A DNA stretch of 64,000 nt. Origin: Firmicutes bacterium ASF500. GTDB taxonomy: Bacteria; Bacillota; Clostridia; Oscillospirales; Oscillospiraceae. The notes under the pieces are model-generated. The model ran no database searches, was not told the origin of the DNA, and saw only the letters and a program-made list of their open reading frames with translations. The stretch lies in assembly GCA_000492175.2 (NCBI GenBank), contig CP097573.1, forward strand, positions 2,480,001 through 2,544,000, in the 5' to 3' direction. This document shows positions 8,072 to 17,607 of this stretch, one piece after another. Both the position numbers and the translations under genes were made by a program. How positions within the stretch are numbered: position 1 is the first letter of the stretch; every line of letters begins with the position of its first letter.

Positions 8072-11000
8072 GCCTATCCTGTACGCGTTCCTGTTTCTGG
8101 CCGCGATTTTAGTCCTGTTTTATGCCTATACCATGCAGAACCAGGCGCGGATCAAGGAGCAGAACCGGACCTATGCCGCGGACGCCATGCGTCAGACCGC
8201 CCAGCGCATTGACGACGAGTTCCGCAGCGCCCAGGACCTCATCAGCACTTATTCCCATTTTCTGGAGACAACGCTGACTGACCCGACGGTAAACACCGCC
8301 CGGCTCAGGGATATGGAAAACAACTCCGACTTTGACCTGGTCCGCTTCACCGACCTGCGGGGGGTTACCTTCGACTCCAACGGCCGGTCCTTCGACTCCT
8401 CCGACCGGGACTACTACCTCCGGGGCCTGGAGGGGAAGCACGGCGTGTCAGTCATCTTCGACGTGCCCTACTCGGACGGGGTGTACGGAGCCCGGATCAG
8501 CTTCTATACCCCCGTGCGCTTTCAGGGGGAGATCATCGGCGTGCTCCGGGGCTCCTACACGGCGGAGAGCTATTTGAAGAGCGCCCTGTACACCACCTAC
8601 TTCGGCACGGCCTCCGACACCTTCCTCTGTATGGCTGACGGCCAGGTAATCGCAAGCTCCAGCGGCGGCAAGTATGAGGGAGAGCTTCTGACCCTGCTGG
8701 AGGAGGGGAAGATCATTGACAGTGACACCGCCGCCGCCGCCCGGGCCGTGTTCCAGAATGGGGGCTCCAATTCCTTCATCTGCGGCGAGGGCAGTCTGAC
8801 CGACAACCTCAGCGTGATGTATCTGCCGGAGCATGACTATGTTCTGGTCAAGACCTTCCCCCGGGAGATCACCCAGGCCATGGTGCGCAACGCCAACTTC
8901 GCCGGCGTAATGCTGGAGGTGGTCCTGCTTGTCCTCTTTGCCGTCTATGTCACCTTCCTGGTGGTCCGCTCCCAGCGGCGCAGAAAGCTCCTGGAGGCGG
9001 AGAACCGGCGGTTCGGCGACGTATTGAAGGGCCTGAACACCCTGTTCTCCTCCCGGTATCTCACGCTGGACCTGGAGTCGGGCCGGTACTCCTACATGGC
9101 GGGCGTCAGGCCGCTGAGCAATAACCTGGCGATGGAGGGGGCCTATTCCGAATTTCTGGATGTACATAGCAGCGACATCATCGAGGAGGAGGGGAAGCAG
9201 AACTTCCGCCGGTTCTTCGCCACCGACAACCTGGCCCAGTCGCTGGCTGATCAGGATACCCTCACCTATGAGTGCCACGTCACCCGCGCCGGCAAGCCCG
9301 AGTGGGAGCACCTCATCGCCGTCTGTCTGGAGCGGAAGGAGGGCAGGGCCTTCAGGGTTTTGTATGTCCGCCAGAACATCACTGAGCTGAAGCAGCGGGA
9401 GCTCCGGGAGCAGAAGGAGCGGGCCGTCATGAACCGGAAGGAGCGGCAGTACCGCATTGCCATTCTGTCCGGCGCGCTGAGCAACTTTGAGTGCAACCTG
9501 ACCCGGGACCTGGTTGAACAGGATATCACCTGCGCCATGAATGGACAGCAGATTTCCATGCTGTCCAGCGTGGGACTGAGCGTCCCCTGCGCCGCCTCCC
9601 AGTGCTTCGAGGCCTGGAAGCAGTACGTCCTCCCCGAGTCCATGGAGGAGTACGCCAGGATGGTCAACGTGGACTACCTCAAGCGGCAGTTTGAGCAGGG
9701 CCTGGCCGAGGTGGATGTGGACTACTGGGGCCAGAGGGGCAAGGACGGCGGGCAGATGTGCGTCCGGCAGTCCTTCATCATGACCCGGGACAGCGCCGGA
9801 GACCTGATCGCTATGGTGGTCTCCCGGGACATCACCGAGCAGGTCAAAAAGCAGCGGGAGCAGACCCAGGCCCTCCAGGACGCCCTGATGCAGGCCCAGC
9901 ACGCCAACCAGGCCAAGACTACCTTCCTGTCCAACATGAGCCACGATATCCGCACTCCCATGAACGCCATCATCGGCTTTGCCACCATCGCGGCCAGTCA
10001 CATTGAGAATCGGGACCAGGTCCGGGACTGCCTGCAAAAGGTTCTGTCCTCCAGCAACCATCTCCTCAGCCTGATTAACGAGATTCTGGACATGAGCCGC
10101 ATTGAGAGCGGCAAGATGCAGATTCACGAGCAGGAGTGCAACATCTCCGAGCTGATGCACAACCTGGTGAATATCATTCAGCCCCAGGTGAAGGCCAAGC
10201 AGCTGGACCTGTTTATTGACACCTTCGAGGTGAAGAACGAGGACGTGATCGCCGACCCCCTGAAGCTGAATCAGATCTTCATCAACCTGATGAGCAACGC
10301 GGTGAAATACACCCCCGCCGGCGGGACGGTCACCTTCCGCATCATCCAGAGCACCACCTTCCGCCACGGCTGGGGGGACTACACCTTTGTCATCAAGGAC
10401 AACGGCATCGGGATGTCCTCGGAGTTTGTTCAGCACATCTTCGAGCCCTTTGAGCGGGAGACCACCACCACCCGCAGCGGCATCCAGGGGGCCGGTCTGG
10501 GCATGGCTATCACCAAGAGCATTATCGACATGATGGGCGGGACCATCACGGTGGAGAGTGAGACGGGGAAGGGCAGCACCTTCACGGTGTCCATGTCCCT
10601 AAAGCTCCAGGACGTGGAGAAGAACGCCGAGCAGATCAAGGAGCTGGAGGGCCTGCGGTCCCTGGTGGTAGACGACGACTTCAACGTCTGCGACAGTGTG
10701 AGCAAGATGCTGAGATCCATCGGTATGCGCTCGGAGTGGACCACCTCCGGGCGGGAGGCTGCCTACCGGGCCAAGTCCGCCCGGGAGGAAGGGGACCCCT
10801 ATCACACCTACATCGTGGACTGGCAGATGCCGGAGACCAGCGGTGTGGAGACCGCCCGGCGCATCCGCGCCGCCGTGGGGGAGGACGCCTCCATTATCAT
10901 CCTCACCGCCTACGACTGGACCGACATCGAGGAGGAGGCCAAGGCGGCGGGCGTGACCGCCTTCTGCGCCAAGCCCCTCTTTATGTCCGACCTGAAGGCT

Positions 11001-11453
11001 GCCCTTCTGGCCGCAAACCACCTGGGGCCCAGGGCGGAAGAGAGCCGGGCCCCGTGGCAGGAGGAGGACTTCACCGGCAAGCGGGTCCTTCTGGTGGAGG
11101 ACAACGAGCTGAACCGGGAGATCGCCGAGGTCATCCTGATGGAGAGCGGCTTCACGGTGGAGTGCGCCCCCGACGGCACCGACGCGGTGGACATGGTGGC
11201 CCGGTCCGCGGAGGGTTACTACGACGCGGTGCTGATGGACGTTCAGATGCCCATTATGAACGGCTATGAGGCCACCCGGGCCATTCGCGCTCTGTCCAGG
11301 GCAGATGTAAAGACCCTGCCCATCATCGCCATGACGGCCAACGCTCTGGAGGAGGACAAGGCGGCCGCCCTGAAAAGCGGTATGAACGACCATATCGCCA
11401 AGCCGCTGGACATTCAGCTCTTTATAAGCGCCCTCCGCCAGCATATCCGTTGA
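8046..11453 (+). CDS. Hybrid sensor histidine kinase with two receiver domains
   Basis: About 1135 residues. In order: TM1 (about 9-28), an extracytoplasmic Cache/PDC-like sensor (about 30-285), TM2 (about 288-312), one or two PAS-like regions, HisKA with phospho-acceptor His633 in NMSHDIRTPMNAIIGF, HATPase with NLMSNAVKYTP and GAGLGMAITKS, receiver 1 (Asp925 in YIVDWQMP) and receiver 2 (Asp1065 in LMDVQMP). There is no DNA-binding output domain and no adjacent response regulator, so the output must lie elsewhere. ATG 8046 (weak GGAG) and ATG 8031 are both possible; TTG 8013 is unlikely. Upstream, the leader ORF overlaps the start. Confidence 0.9.
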   Translation: MEKTKKPFEPILYAFLFLAAILVLFYAYTMQNQARIKEQNRTYAADAMRQTAQRIDDEFRSAQDLISTYSHFLETTLTDPTVNTARLRDMENNSDFDLVRFTDLRGVTFDSNGRSFDSSDRDYYLRGLEGKHGVSVIFDVPYSDGVYGARISFYTPVRFQGEIIGVLRGSYTAESYLKSALYTTYFGTASDTFLCMADGQVIASSSGGKYEGELLTLLEEGKIIDSDTAAAARAVFQNGGSNSFICGEGSLTDNLSVMYLPEHDYVLVKTFPREITQAMVRNANFAGVMLEVVLLVLFAVYVTFLVVRSQRRRKLLEAENRRFGDVLKGLNTLFSSRYLTLDLESGRYSYMAGVRPLSNNLAMEGAYSEFLDVHSSDIIEEEGKQNFRRFFATDNLAQSLADQDTLTYECHVTRAGKPEWEHLIAVCLERKEGRAFRVLYVRQNITELKQRELREQKERAVMNRKERQYRIAILSGALSNFECNLTRDLVEQDITCAMNGQQISMLSSVGLSVPCAASQCFEAWKQYVLPESMEEYARMVNVDYLKRQFEQGLAEVDVDYWGQRGKDGGQMCVRQSFIMTRDSAGDLIAMVVSRDITEQVKKQREQTQALQDALMQAQHANQAKTTFLSNMSHDIRTPMNAIIGFATIAASHIENRDQVRDCLQKVLSSSNHLLSLINEILDMSRIESGKMQIHEQECNISELMHNLVNIIQPQVKAKQLDLFIDTFEVKNEDVIADPLKLNQIFINLMSNAVKYTPAGGTVTFRIIQSTTFRHGWGDYTFVIKDNGIGMSSEFVQHIFEPFERETTTTRSGIQGAGLGMAITKSIIDMMGGTITVESETGKGSTFTVSMSLKLQDVEKNAEQIKELEGLRSLVVDDDFNVCDSVSKMLRSIGMRSEWTTSGREAAYRAKSAREEGDPYHTYIVDWQMPETSGVETARRIRAAVGEDASIIILTAYDWTDIEEEAKAAGVTAFCAKPLFMSDLKAALLAANHLGPRAEESRAPWQEEDFTGKRVLLVEDNELNREIAEVILMESGFTVECAPDGTDAVDMVARSAEGYYDAVLMDVQMPIMNGYEATRAIRALSRADVKTLPIIAMTANALEEDKAAALKSGMNDHIAKPLDIQLFISALRQHIR

Positions 11454-11471
11454 CCCAGCCCGTAAAAGCGT

Positions 11472-11510
11472 AAAGGGCCGGGACGGTTTCATCAACCGTC
11501 CCGGCCCTTT
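11472..11510. terminator. Terminator after the sensor kinase
   Basis: A 17-bp stem (AAAGGGCCGGGACGGTT and its complement) followed by TGTTTTATT. It probably also serves the convergent lipoprotein gene. Confidence 0.85.
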
Positions 11511-11525
11511 TGTTTTATTCCCTTA

Positions 11526-11990
11526 TTAATCTCGTACTGCCGCGGCCATTTCACTCCGCAAGAGATAACTGTCCTCATGGGGTTCCACCACAGGGGGGTC
11601 AGATGGGTTTTTGACAGAAAACCAATATCCTTCAATCAAAAGATAGCAGTCCTCCGTTCCATGAATCACATAGGAAAAGCCCGGATAGCCTCCCTCCGTC
11701 AAAACAAAATCATAGACCTCCCCGCCATCGCTGTCACCTGGGGATTGCCCTTCTTCAAACTCGAAAAGTTCATATTCAAGCTTGGAGGCCCAGTCTCTGA
11801 GTGACTCCACCTCTTCTCCCTCTGCTGTCCATCGAGCAAATTTCCCGCTGATATGGTGTGTAATATCCACCGTAGCTACGGAATCCCCAATATATGCGGT
11901 AATTGGCCTGCCTGGACCTGACTTCTGATTACAGCCTGCTAATGCTAACATGAAAGACAGTAATAAAGCGAATGCCATCAATCTTTTCAT
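11526..11990 (-). CDS. Small lipoprotein of unknown function
   Basis: A 154-residue protein with a lipoprotein signal; ALAGC is the lipobox, followed by NQKSG. The mature part is acidic and matches no family I recognise. AGGAGGTAACCGCTCAA precedes the ATG. The region is visibly more AT-rich and uses different codons from its GC-rich neighbours, which could mean recent acquisition. It stands alone between the kinase terminator and the GH13 gene. Confidence 0.7.
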   Translation of the reverse strand: MKRLMAFALLLSFMLALAGCNQKSGPGRPITAYIGDSVATVDITHHISGKFARWTAEGEEVESLRDWASKLEYELFEFEEGQSPGDSDGGEVYDFVLTEGGYPGFSYVIHGTEDCYLLIEGYWFSVKNPSDPPVVEPHEDSYLLRSEMAAAVRD

Positions 11991-12052
11991 TTGAGCGGTT
12001 ACCTCCTAAATTCTGTTTCATATGTATAGACGCAAACTGTATCCTGATGCTC

Positions 12053-12090
12053 CGGGTGTCAGCCCTCACTACCGCGAGGGCTGACACCCG
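12053..12090. repeat. Perfect 15-bp inverted repeat without a U-tract
   Basis: CGGGTGTCAGCCCTC and its exact complement around an 8-nt loop, between the GH13 stop and the lipoprotein start. It lacks a T-run on either side, so it may be an RNA structure or a decayed terminator. Confidence 0.6.
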
Positions 12091-12180
12091 TATCAAATCT
12101 TTGTTGAGAATAGTTTCTTGGTATTGATGATGAATTCCTTTTATTTAAGCGACAACACTGAAACAGATCAGGGACTTGTT

Positions 12181-14028
12181 TTATTCCAGCTCAAACACCG
12201 CGCCGGAGCGGGGAGGGAGTGTGATCTCACAGCTGTCCTCCCGGCGGAGCAGTCCGGCCTGACCCAGCAGGGGGTGGGGCTGGCCCTCCTCCGCGGTAAA
12301 GTGCTCCTCCTCGCCGCCGGCGTTGAAGACGCACAGCAGCCGCTCCTCCTCCGTCTCCCGGAGGAAGGCCAGCAGGGGCCCCTTGCCGCAGACATAGCGG
12401 ATAGCGCCCCGGCGCAGGGCGGGGTGACGCCTCCGCAGACGGCCCAGGGCCTGATACCAGGCAAGCAGCTCCTGATCCTCCCGACCCCAGGGGTAGGTCT
12501 GGCGGTTGAAGGGGTCCTCAAAGCCCTCCAGGCCCGCCTCGTCCCCGTAATACACCGTGGGGGAGCCGGGGAAGCAGTACAGCAGCAGGGCGGCGGCTTT
12601 CAGCAGTTGCCGTCCCCGGAACCGCTGACGGGGAGACAGGCGGAATTTGGCCCGCCACTCTTTACTCTGGTCCCGGGACTCCCCGCCGGCCCCCATGAGG
12701 GTGAGGAAGCGTGGGGTGTCGTGGGTGTCCAGGGAGTTCATGGCGGAGTAGAAGGCGAAGGCGGGGTAGTTCTCCCGGATGGTCTCCATCCCCTCCACAA
12801 AGGCCTCCGCCCGGCCTCCCTGGAAGTAAGAGAGGATGGCGAAGCGCAGGGGGTAATTCATCAGGCCGTCGCAGTGGCCCCCCAGGATGTGCTTCCGGCG
12901 CACGCCGTAGGCCACCTTGGTGGAGCCGTCCTCCCACACCTCGCCGATGACCACCGAGTCGGGCTTCTCCTCCCGAGCGGCCCGGTGGATGCCGGAGACA
13001 AAGCTGTCGGGCAGCTCATCGGCCACGTCCAGCCGCCAGCCGTCCGCCCCGGCCCTCAGCCACTGGCGGACCACGCTGTCCGGGCCGTTAAAGATAAACT
13101 CCTGATAGGAGGGGTCGCTCTCATTGACGGCGGGCAGGGAGTAGATGCCCCACCAGCTCTCATATTTCTGGGGCCACTGGGTAAAGTTGAACCAGGGGCG
13201 GTAGGGGGAGTCCTGGCTCTGCTTGGCCCCCGTGTCGGGGTAGAAGCCGTCGCCGTTAAAGTACCGGCTGACATAGCCGGTGTGGTTAAACACCCCGTCC
13301 AGCATCACCCGCATGCCCCGCCGGTGGGCCTCTTCGCACAGGCGGGAGAAGTCCTCGTTGGTGCCCAGCATGGGGTCCGCCCGGCCATAGTCGGCGGTGC
13401 CGTAGCGGTGGTTCTCCGCCGCCTCGAAAATGGGGTTGAGATAGATAGTCTCCACCCCAAGACCTTTCAAATAGTCCAGCTTGTCGATGATCCCCTGGAA
13501 ATCACCGCCGAAGAAATCCCGGTTGCGGATCTCACCATACTGGTCGGGGCGGAACTCAGGGGGCTCCTCCCAGCACTCGTGGACGGTGCGGCCCCCCACC
13601 AGTCCCTCCGGGTCAGGGACCCGGCTGCGGCAGAAGCGGTCGGGGAAGATCTGATAGGTGACCCCCTCGCCGAACCAGCTGGGGACCTCCTCCTCCCCGT
13701 CGTAGACGGTGAGCTGGTAGGGGCCCAGGTCCTGGGTGCGGCCGTCCAGCTTCTCCAGCCGGAAGGAGTACCAGATCAGGCCCACATAGCCTGTGGTGTC
13801 CAGCTCCACAAAGAAGATATCCTGGCCCAGGTCGTGGCCCTGCCAGGGCATTTTGGCGATCACGATCTCGTCCTTCCGGCTCTCAAACCGGGCGGTGACG
13901 CTGGCGTGGGAGAAGCCCTCCGCCCGCCCGGGCCGGAGGGTGAAGGCCACCGGCGTCCCCGAGGCCACCGCCCCGTAGGGCGACTTATACCGCGGGTCCC
14001 GGGAGTCGTACGTGGGTCTGTAGTGCAT
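12181..14028 (-). CDS. GH13 alpha-amylase family glycoside hydrolase
   Basis: About 615 residues, with no signal peptide, so probably cytoplasmic. An N-terminal beta-sandwich (CBM34-like) precedes the GH13 barrel. The barrel carries the nucleophile Asp in DGWRLDVADE, the acid/base Glu in VIGEVWEDGS and the third acid in NSLDTHDTPRF. The layout resembles neopullulanase/cyclomaltodextrinase enzymes that cut imported malto-oligosaccharides. GGAG is 8 nt before ATG 14028; ATG 14034 is an alternative. Longer starts would overlap the upstream kinase gene. It lies 22 nt after that gene. Confidence 0.9.
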   Translation of the reverse strand: MHYRPTYDSRDPRYKSPYGAVASGTPVAFTLRPGRAEGFSHASVTARFESRKDEIVIAKMPWQGHDLGQDIFFVELDTTGYVGLIWYSFRLEKLDGRTQDLGPYQLTVYDGEEEVPSWFGEGVTYQIFPDRFCRSRVPDPEGLVGGRTVHECWEEPPEFRPDQYGEIRNRDFFGGDFQGIIDKLDYLKGLGVETIYLNPIFEAAENHRYGTADYGRADPMLGTNEDFSRLCEEAHRRGMRVMLDGVFNHTGYVSRYFNGDGFYPDTGAKQSQDSPYRPWFNFTQWPQKYESWWGIYSLPAVNESDPSYQEFIFNGPDSVVRQWLRAGADGWRLDVADELPDSFVSGIHRAAREEKPDSVVIGEVWEDGSTKVAYGVRRKHILGGHCDGLMNYPLRFAILSYFQGGRAEAFVEGMETIRENYPAFAFYSAMNSLDTHDTPRFLTLMGAGGESRDQSKEWRAKFRLSPRQRFRGRQLLKAAALLLYCFPGSPTVYYGDEAGLEGFEDPFNRQTYPWGREDQELLAWYQALGRLRRRHPALRRGAIRYVCGKGPLLAFLRETEEERLLCVFNAGGEEEHFTAEEGQPHPLLGQAGLLRREDSCEITLPPRSGAVFELE

Positions 14029-14050
14029 TGGCATCACTCCATCTTTAGGA

Positions 14051-14989
14051 TCAGTGGGATCGATAGCTCCCGCCGCCGATGAACTCCCGCAGGAGGGAGT
14101 CTCTGGCCACCAGCTGGGGGTCGATCCCCTGAAAGTGCTCAAAGGCCTGGACCAGGTCCAGCAGCTCCTCCCGGCGCTCGTTCTCCTCCGGGACGCTTTG
14201 GAGGATGGGCAGAGCGTAGTGCTTCATTACGGGCACCTCATAGGGCAGGGAGGAGTCGAAAATAATGTCGGCCTTGCTCTTGAAGGGGGAGATATACAGC
14301 TTCTCCCCCCGGCGGACGTTGGCCCACATGTCCAGAGTCCGGGCCACCTCCATGCCCCGGAAGCTGTAGTCCCGGACGGCCCGGCGGGTCAGCCGCATCC
14401 AGGTTCCCTTGAAGCGCAGGACATTCCCCTCGTTCACGTTGGACCGGGCGGAGATGTACAGCTTGGCGGCCTCCGGGTGGCGGCCGGCGATCTGGTCGTT
14501 GAGGGCGTGAATGCCCTCGAAAATGGCGATCTCGTTCTTTTCCAGCCGGAGGGGGGTGCCCAGGCTGTCGTTGCGCATCTGGCGGACGAACTCAAACCGG
14601 GGGACCAAAATCTCCTCCCCCCGGGACAGGGCGGTAAAGTGGTCGCTGAGCAGGTCCATGTCCAGGCACAGGGGGGACTCATAGTCGATGCTCCCCTCTG
14701 GGGTGCGGGGGGCGGTGGCCGGATTTGGGGTGAGGAAGTAGTCGTCCATCGCCACCGCGTGGGAGTTGACCCCCCGGCGGCGCAGCTCCTCGGCGATTTT
14801 CAGCGCCGTGGTGGTCTTCCCCGACCCCGACGGCCCCGAGAGCAGTACGATGGGACTGCGCTCCAGGTTGGAGAGGATCTTGTCCGCCGCCAGGGACACC
14901 CGCTGGGCATAGCTCTCGTCGCACTCCGTCAGAAACTCTGTCACGTCGCTCTGAATACGCCGGTTAATCTCCCGCAGCTGGTAGGCCAT
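14051..14989 (-). CDS. Uridine kinase / phosphoribulokinase-family nucleoside kinase
   Basis: A 312-residue P-loop kinase. The Walker A sequence SGPSGSGKTT is at 51-60, MDDYFLTP is the conserved acidic motif of the uridine kinase fold, and AIFEGIHALND follows. It lacks the N-terminal TGS-like region found in many Firmicutes uridine kinase homologues. It probably phosphorylates a nucleoside or related metabolite; the substrate is not certain. AAAGGAGCG precedes the ATG. It sits between hemZ and the GH13 gene on the same strand. Confidence 0.85.
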   Translation of the reverse strand: MAYQLREINRRIQSDVTEFLTECDESYAQRVSLAADKILSNLERSPIVLLSGPSGSGKTTTALKIAEELRRRGVNSHAVAMDDYFLTPNPATAPRTPEGSIDYESPLCLDMDLLSDHFTALSRGEEILVPRFEFVRQMRNDSLGTPLRLEKNEIAIFEGIHALNDQIAGRHPEAAKLYISARSNVNEGNVLRFKGTWMRLTRRAVRDYSFRGMEVARTLDMWANVRRGEKLYISPFKSKADIIFDSSLPYEVPVMKHYALPILQSVPEENERREELLDLVQAFEHFQGIDPQLVARDSLLREFIGGGSYRSH

Positions 14990-15016
14990 AGGAATCGCTC
15001 CTTTCGGCTTTTTCCG

Positions 15017-16552
15017 TCACGGTCCCGCCGTGACGGTTCCCCCTGGGAGGGAGGCGAAAAACGCCCTGATCTCCCCCTTCTGTCCCAGCACCTTGTCCAG
15101 GCTGGACAGGTAGTCCTGGGGAAACTTGGGGTTGGCGAGACGGAGGATTTTCCCGTCCGCGATCAGCTTGGTGACCCCGCCGGCCCCCAGAGAGACGACG
15201 GTATGCAGCTCCTCCATCATCACGATGTTGTAAAGGCTCTCAGTCCCCGGCTTGGCCCAGCCCACGTTTTCCAGCGAGCCGGACATATACTTTTGCCGGT
15301 ATAAATAATAGGGAATATACCCCCTGTTTGTCAATACCTCCCTGGAAAAGTCCAGCATTTTGGCAACCTCGTCCCCGCCGGGAAGGCTCCCGCCCCGCTC
15401 CATCAGGGCGGACCCCTTTTTCAGCGCCAGGGTGTGGACGGTGACGTTCTCCGGGTCCAGGGCCAGTACCCCCTCCAGAGAGCGGCGGAAGCCGTCGAAG
15501 GAGTCCCGGGGCAGTCCGGCGATGAGGTCCATGTTGACGCAGTCAAACCCGACGGTCCGGGCCAGGGCGTAACCCTGGGGGATATCCCCCGGGGTATGCC
15601 TGCGGCCAATGGCCTCCAGCACGTGTTCCTCCAGGGTCTGGGGGTTGATGGAGATGCGCCCGATCCGATGCCGGGCCAGCATCTCCAGCTTTTCCGCCGT
15701 GATGGTGTCCGGCCTGCCCGCCTCCACGGTGTACTCGGCGCAGCGCTCCAGGGGCAGGCGCGCCTCGCACTGGTCCAGCAGACGGTCCATCTGGTCCGCC
15801 GACAGGACGGTGGGGGTGCCGCCCCCCATGTAGAAAGAGCGGACGCTCAGCCCCAGCTCCCGCAGTACCCGGCCCGTCTCGGCCACCTCCCGGAGCAGTC
15901 CCTCCAGATAGGGCTCCACCAGCTTGAGGGTCCGGCCCACGTCGGCGGAGACGAAAGAGCAGTAGGCGCACCGGCTGGGGCAGAAGGGGATGCCGATGTA
16001 CAGGGAGACCTGATCCGGCTCCAGGGACCGCTGCGCCTCCACGCTGGCCCGGGCGCAGTCCACCGCCAGCCTGGCCCGGTCCGGGGAGACCCGGTACTCC
16101 TCCTCCAGCTCCCTCTGGGCCTGTCTGGGCGTCGCACCCGCCAGCATGGCCCGGGTGGGCAGCTTCACCGGCCGCACCCCCGTGAGGGCCCCCCAAGGGG
16201 GCTCCGCCCCCAGCAGGGCGGTCCCCGCCTGATAGAAGGCCAGCTTCAGCCCGTGCTGGACCGTGTGATAGACCGCCTCCGGCGGCTGGTCCAGCCGCTC
16301 CGAGGGGAAGCGCTTCACCCCGTTATACCACCCCTGGGGGCGGAACACCAGGGCGCTGATATTGGTCAGCTTCGCCCCACGGTGGAGGGTGAATACGGCG
16401 GCGTTGTCCTCCCGGCTCATGTCCTTGGGGGGAGGGCCCTCCGGGTACTCCGGCCTCTCCCCCGGAAACAGCGTGAGCATCATCTGCTCAGCGGCGTAAT
16501 GATACCGCTCCGGGCTCCAGGGGAAGTTGGACGTCTCAAAATACAGCTTCAG
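15017..16552 (-). CDS. hemZ: HemZ-type coproporphyrinogen III oxidase (radical SAM), apparent CTG start
   Basis: A radical SAM protein with CPSRCAYCSF as its CxxxCxxC cluster site, in the oxygen-independent coproporphyrinogen dehydrogenase HemZ family. The first in-frame ATG (16483) gives 488 residues and has no good ribosome site. Reading 23 codons further back gives LKLYFETSNFPWSPERYHYA, coding-like sequence that ends at a CTG at 16552 behind GAGGTGAGG, with an in-frame TGA three codons earlier. I therefore place the start at CTG, giving 511 residues, close to the roughly 500 known for the family. Function is by family. A 9-bp hairpin overlaps the stop codon. Confidence 0.85.
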   Translation of the reverse strand: MKLYFETSNFPWSPERYHYAAEQMMLTLFPGERPEYPEGPPPKDMSREDNAAVFTLHRGAKLTNISALVFRPQGWYNGVKRFPSERLDQPPEAVYHTVQHGLKLAFYQAGTALLGAEPPWGALTGVRPVKLPTRAMLAGATPRQAQRELEEEYRVSPDRARLAVDCARASVEAQRSLEPDQVSLYIGIPFCPSRCAYCSFVSADVGRTLKLVEPYLEGLLREVAETGRVLRELGLSVRSFYMGGGTPTVLSADQMDRLLDQCEARLPLERCAEYTVEAGRPDTITAEKLEMLARHRIGRISINPQTLEEHVLEAIGRRHTPGDIPQGYALARTVGFDCVNMDLIAGLPRDSFDGFRRSLEGVLALDPENVTVHTLALKKGSALMERGGSLPGGDEVAKMLDFSREVLTNRGYIPYYLYRQKYMSGSLENVGWAKPGTESLYNIVMMEELHTVVSLGAGGVTKLIADGKILRLANPKFPQDYLSSLDKVLGQKGEIRAFFASLPGGTVTAGP

Positions 16553-16585
16553 ATGACCTCACCTCAATGTGACAAACTCTGTGTG

Positions 16586-16670
16586 TGTAGGGCGCGACGA
16601 CCCCGGCGCGCCGTTCTCCAAGGGCATCCCGCTCTCCGTAGGCGGCGGGCCGGGGTCGTCCCGCCCTACA
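16586..16670. repeat. Palindromic repeat class A, copy 1
   Basis: TGTAGGGCGCGACGACC at the left and GGTCGTCCCGCCCTACA at the right are inverted. This is the reference full-length copy for class A. Confidence 0.85.
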
Positions 16671-16691
16671 GGCCCTGCGGGGTACGTCTCC

Positions 16692-16760
16692 GTAGGGGCG
16701 GATATCATCCGCCCGCGAACACCGCCTGGGCCGGACGGGCGGATAATATCCGCCCCTACA
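16692..16760. repeat. Palindromic repeat class B, copy 1
   Basis: GTAGGGGCGGATATCATCC and its near complement GGATAATATCCGCCCCTAC face each other, with a GC-rich centre. Confidence 0.85.
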
Positions 16761-16839
16761 AAGGCCCCGAAGCGCACCGGCCTCCGGGAACCTCACCACG
16801 GCAATTTGGACGCAATCCCCCGTCCCGCCCGCAGGCGTC

Positions 16840-16966
16840 AGCCCCCCTTGCAAAAGGGGGGAGGGCCGCGAAGCGGCGGGGGGATTCGTATGAACGGTGG
16901 TGCTCCGGTGGAATCCCTCCACCCCCGCCTTCGGCGGCGGTCCCCCTCCCGTTCACAAGGGAGGCT
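16840..16966. repeat. Palindromic repeat class E
   Basis: The left arm (GGGGGGAGGGCCGCGAAGCG) and the right arm (CGGCGGCGGTCCCCCTCCC) are imperfect inverted copies around GGGATTC/GAATCCC. Together with copies A1 and B1 it fills the 434-nt hemZ-MBL gap, in which I see no gene. Confidence 0.7.
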
Positions 16967-16986
16967 TTACCCTGCGGCGGGAAAAT

Positions 16987-17592
16987 TCATCCCATTGCCA
17001 TCCGCAGGTAGGGGTTGGTCTTTCGCTCCTGGTCCAGGGTGGAGGTCTGCATATGGCCGGGGCAGACGGTGAAGTCGCCCTCCAGCTCCCCCAGCCGCTT
17101 GAGGGAGGCCATAATCTCCCCCTCGTCGCCGCCGGACAGATCGGTGCGGCCCATGGAGCCGGCAAAGAGGGTGTCGCCGGTGAAGAGCACGTCCCCGGCC
17201 TTGAGGGTGACCGAGCCCTTGGAGTGCCCCGGGGTGTGCAGTACCTCGATGGTGAGGGAGCCCAGCGGGAGGGCGTCCCCCTCGTCATAGAGCAGCAGGT
17301 CGTCCACCTGACCGGCCAGGGGGAACAGGCGGCTGCCCGCCCCGTTGGCGTCGGCCTGATGGATATAGATTTTGGCCTCCGGCAGAGCCCTGTGCAGCTC
17401 GGGCACGGCGGTGGTGTGGTCGTAGTGGCCGTGGGTGAGGAGGATATACGCGACGCTCCCCTCCATCTCCTCCAGGACCTTCAGAATGCGCTCCGCCTCG
17501 TCCCCCGGGTCGATGACGGCGATTTTTTTCTCGTCCTCTAAAATATAGCAGTTGGTGCCGACGGGGCCCACCTGCATCCTTTTTATCTGCAT
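16987..17592 (-). CDS. MBL-fold metallohydrolase (glyoxalase II-like)
   Basis: A 201-residue metallo-beta-lactamase-fold protein. THGHYDHT is the metal motif HxHxDH, and HTPGHSKGS, FTGDTLF and CPGH supply the remaining ligands. The size and motif order fit the short hydroxyacylglutathione hydrolase-like group common in Firmicutes, whose true substrates are usually unknown. AGGAGG is 7 nt before the ATG. It is 15 nt downstream of an unknown gene in the recJ-relA-dtd run. Confidence 0.88.
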   Translation of the reverse strand: MQIKRMQVGPVGTNCYILEDEKKIAVIDPGDEAERILKVLEEMEGSVAYILLTHGHYDHTTAVPELHRALPEAKIYIHQADANGAGSRLFPLAGQVDDLLLYDEGDALPLGSLTIEVLHTPGHSKGSVTLKAGDVLFTGDTLFAGSMGRTDLSGGDEGEIMASLKRLGELEGDFTVCPGHMQTSTLDQERKTNPYLRMAMG

Positions 17593-17607
17593 ACAAACGC
17601 CTCCTGT

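Noticed and set aside
15014-15036. Terminator after hemZ
   Set aside because: The CCGTCACGG hairpin is followed by A residues rather than a U-run on the transcribed strand, and the downstream gene is close and co-directional.
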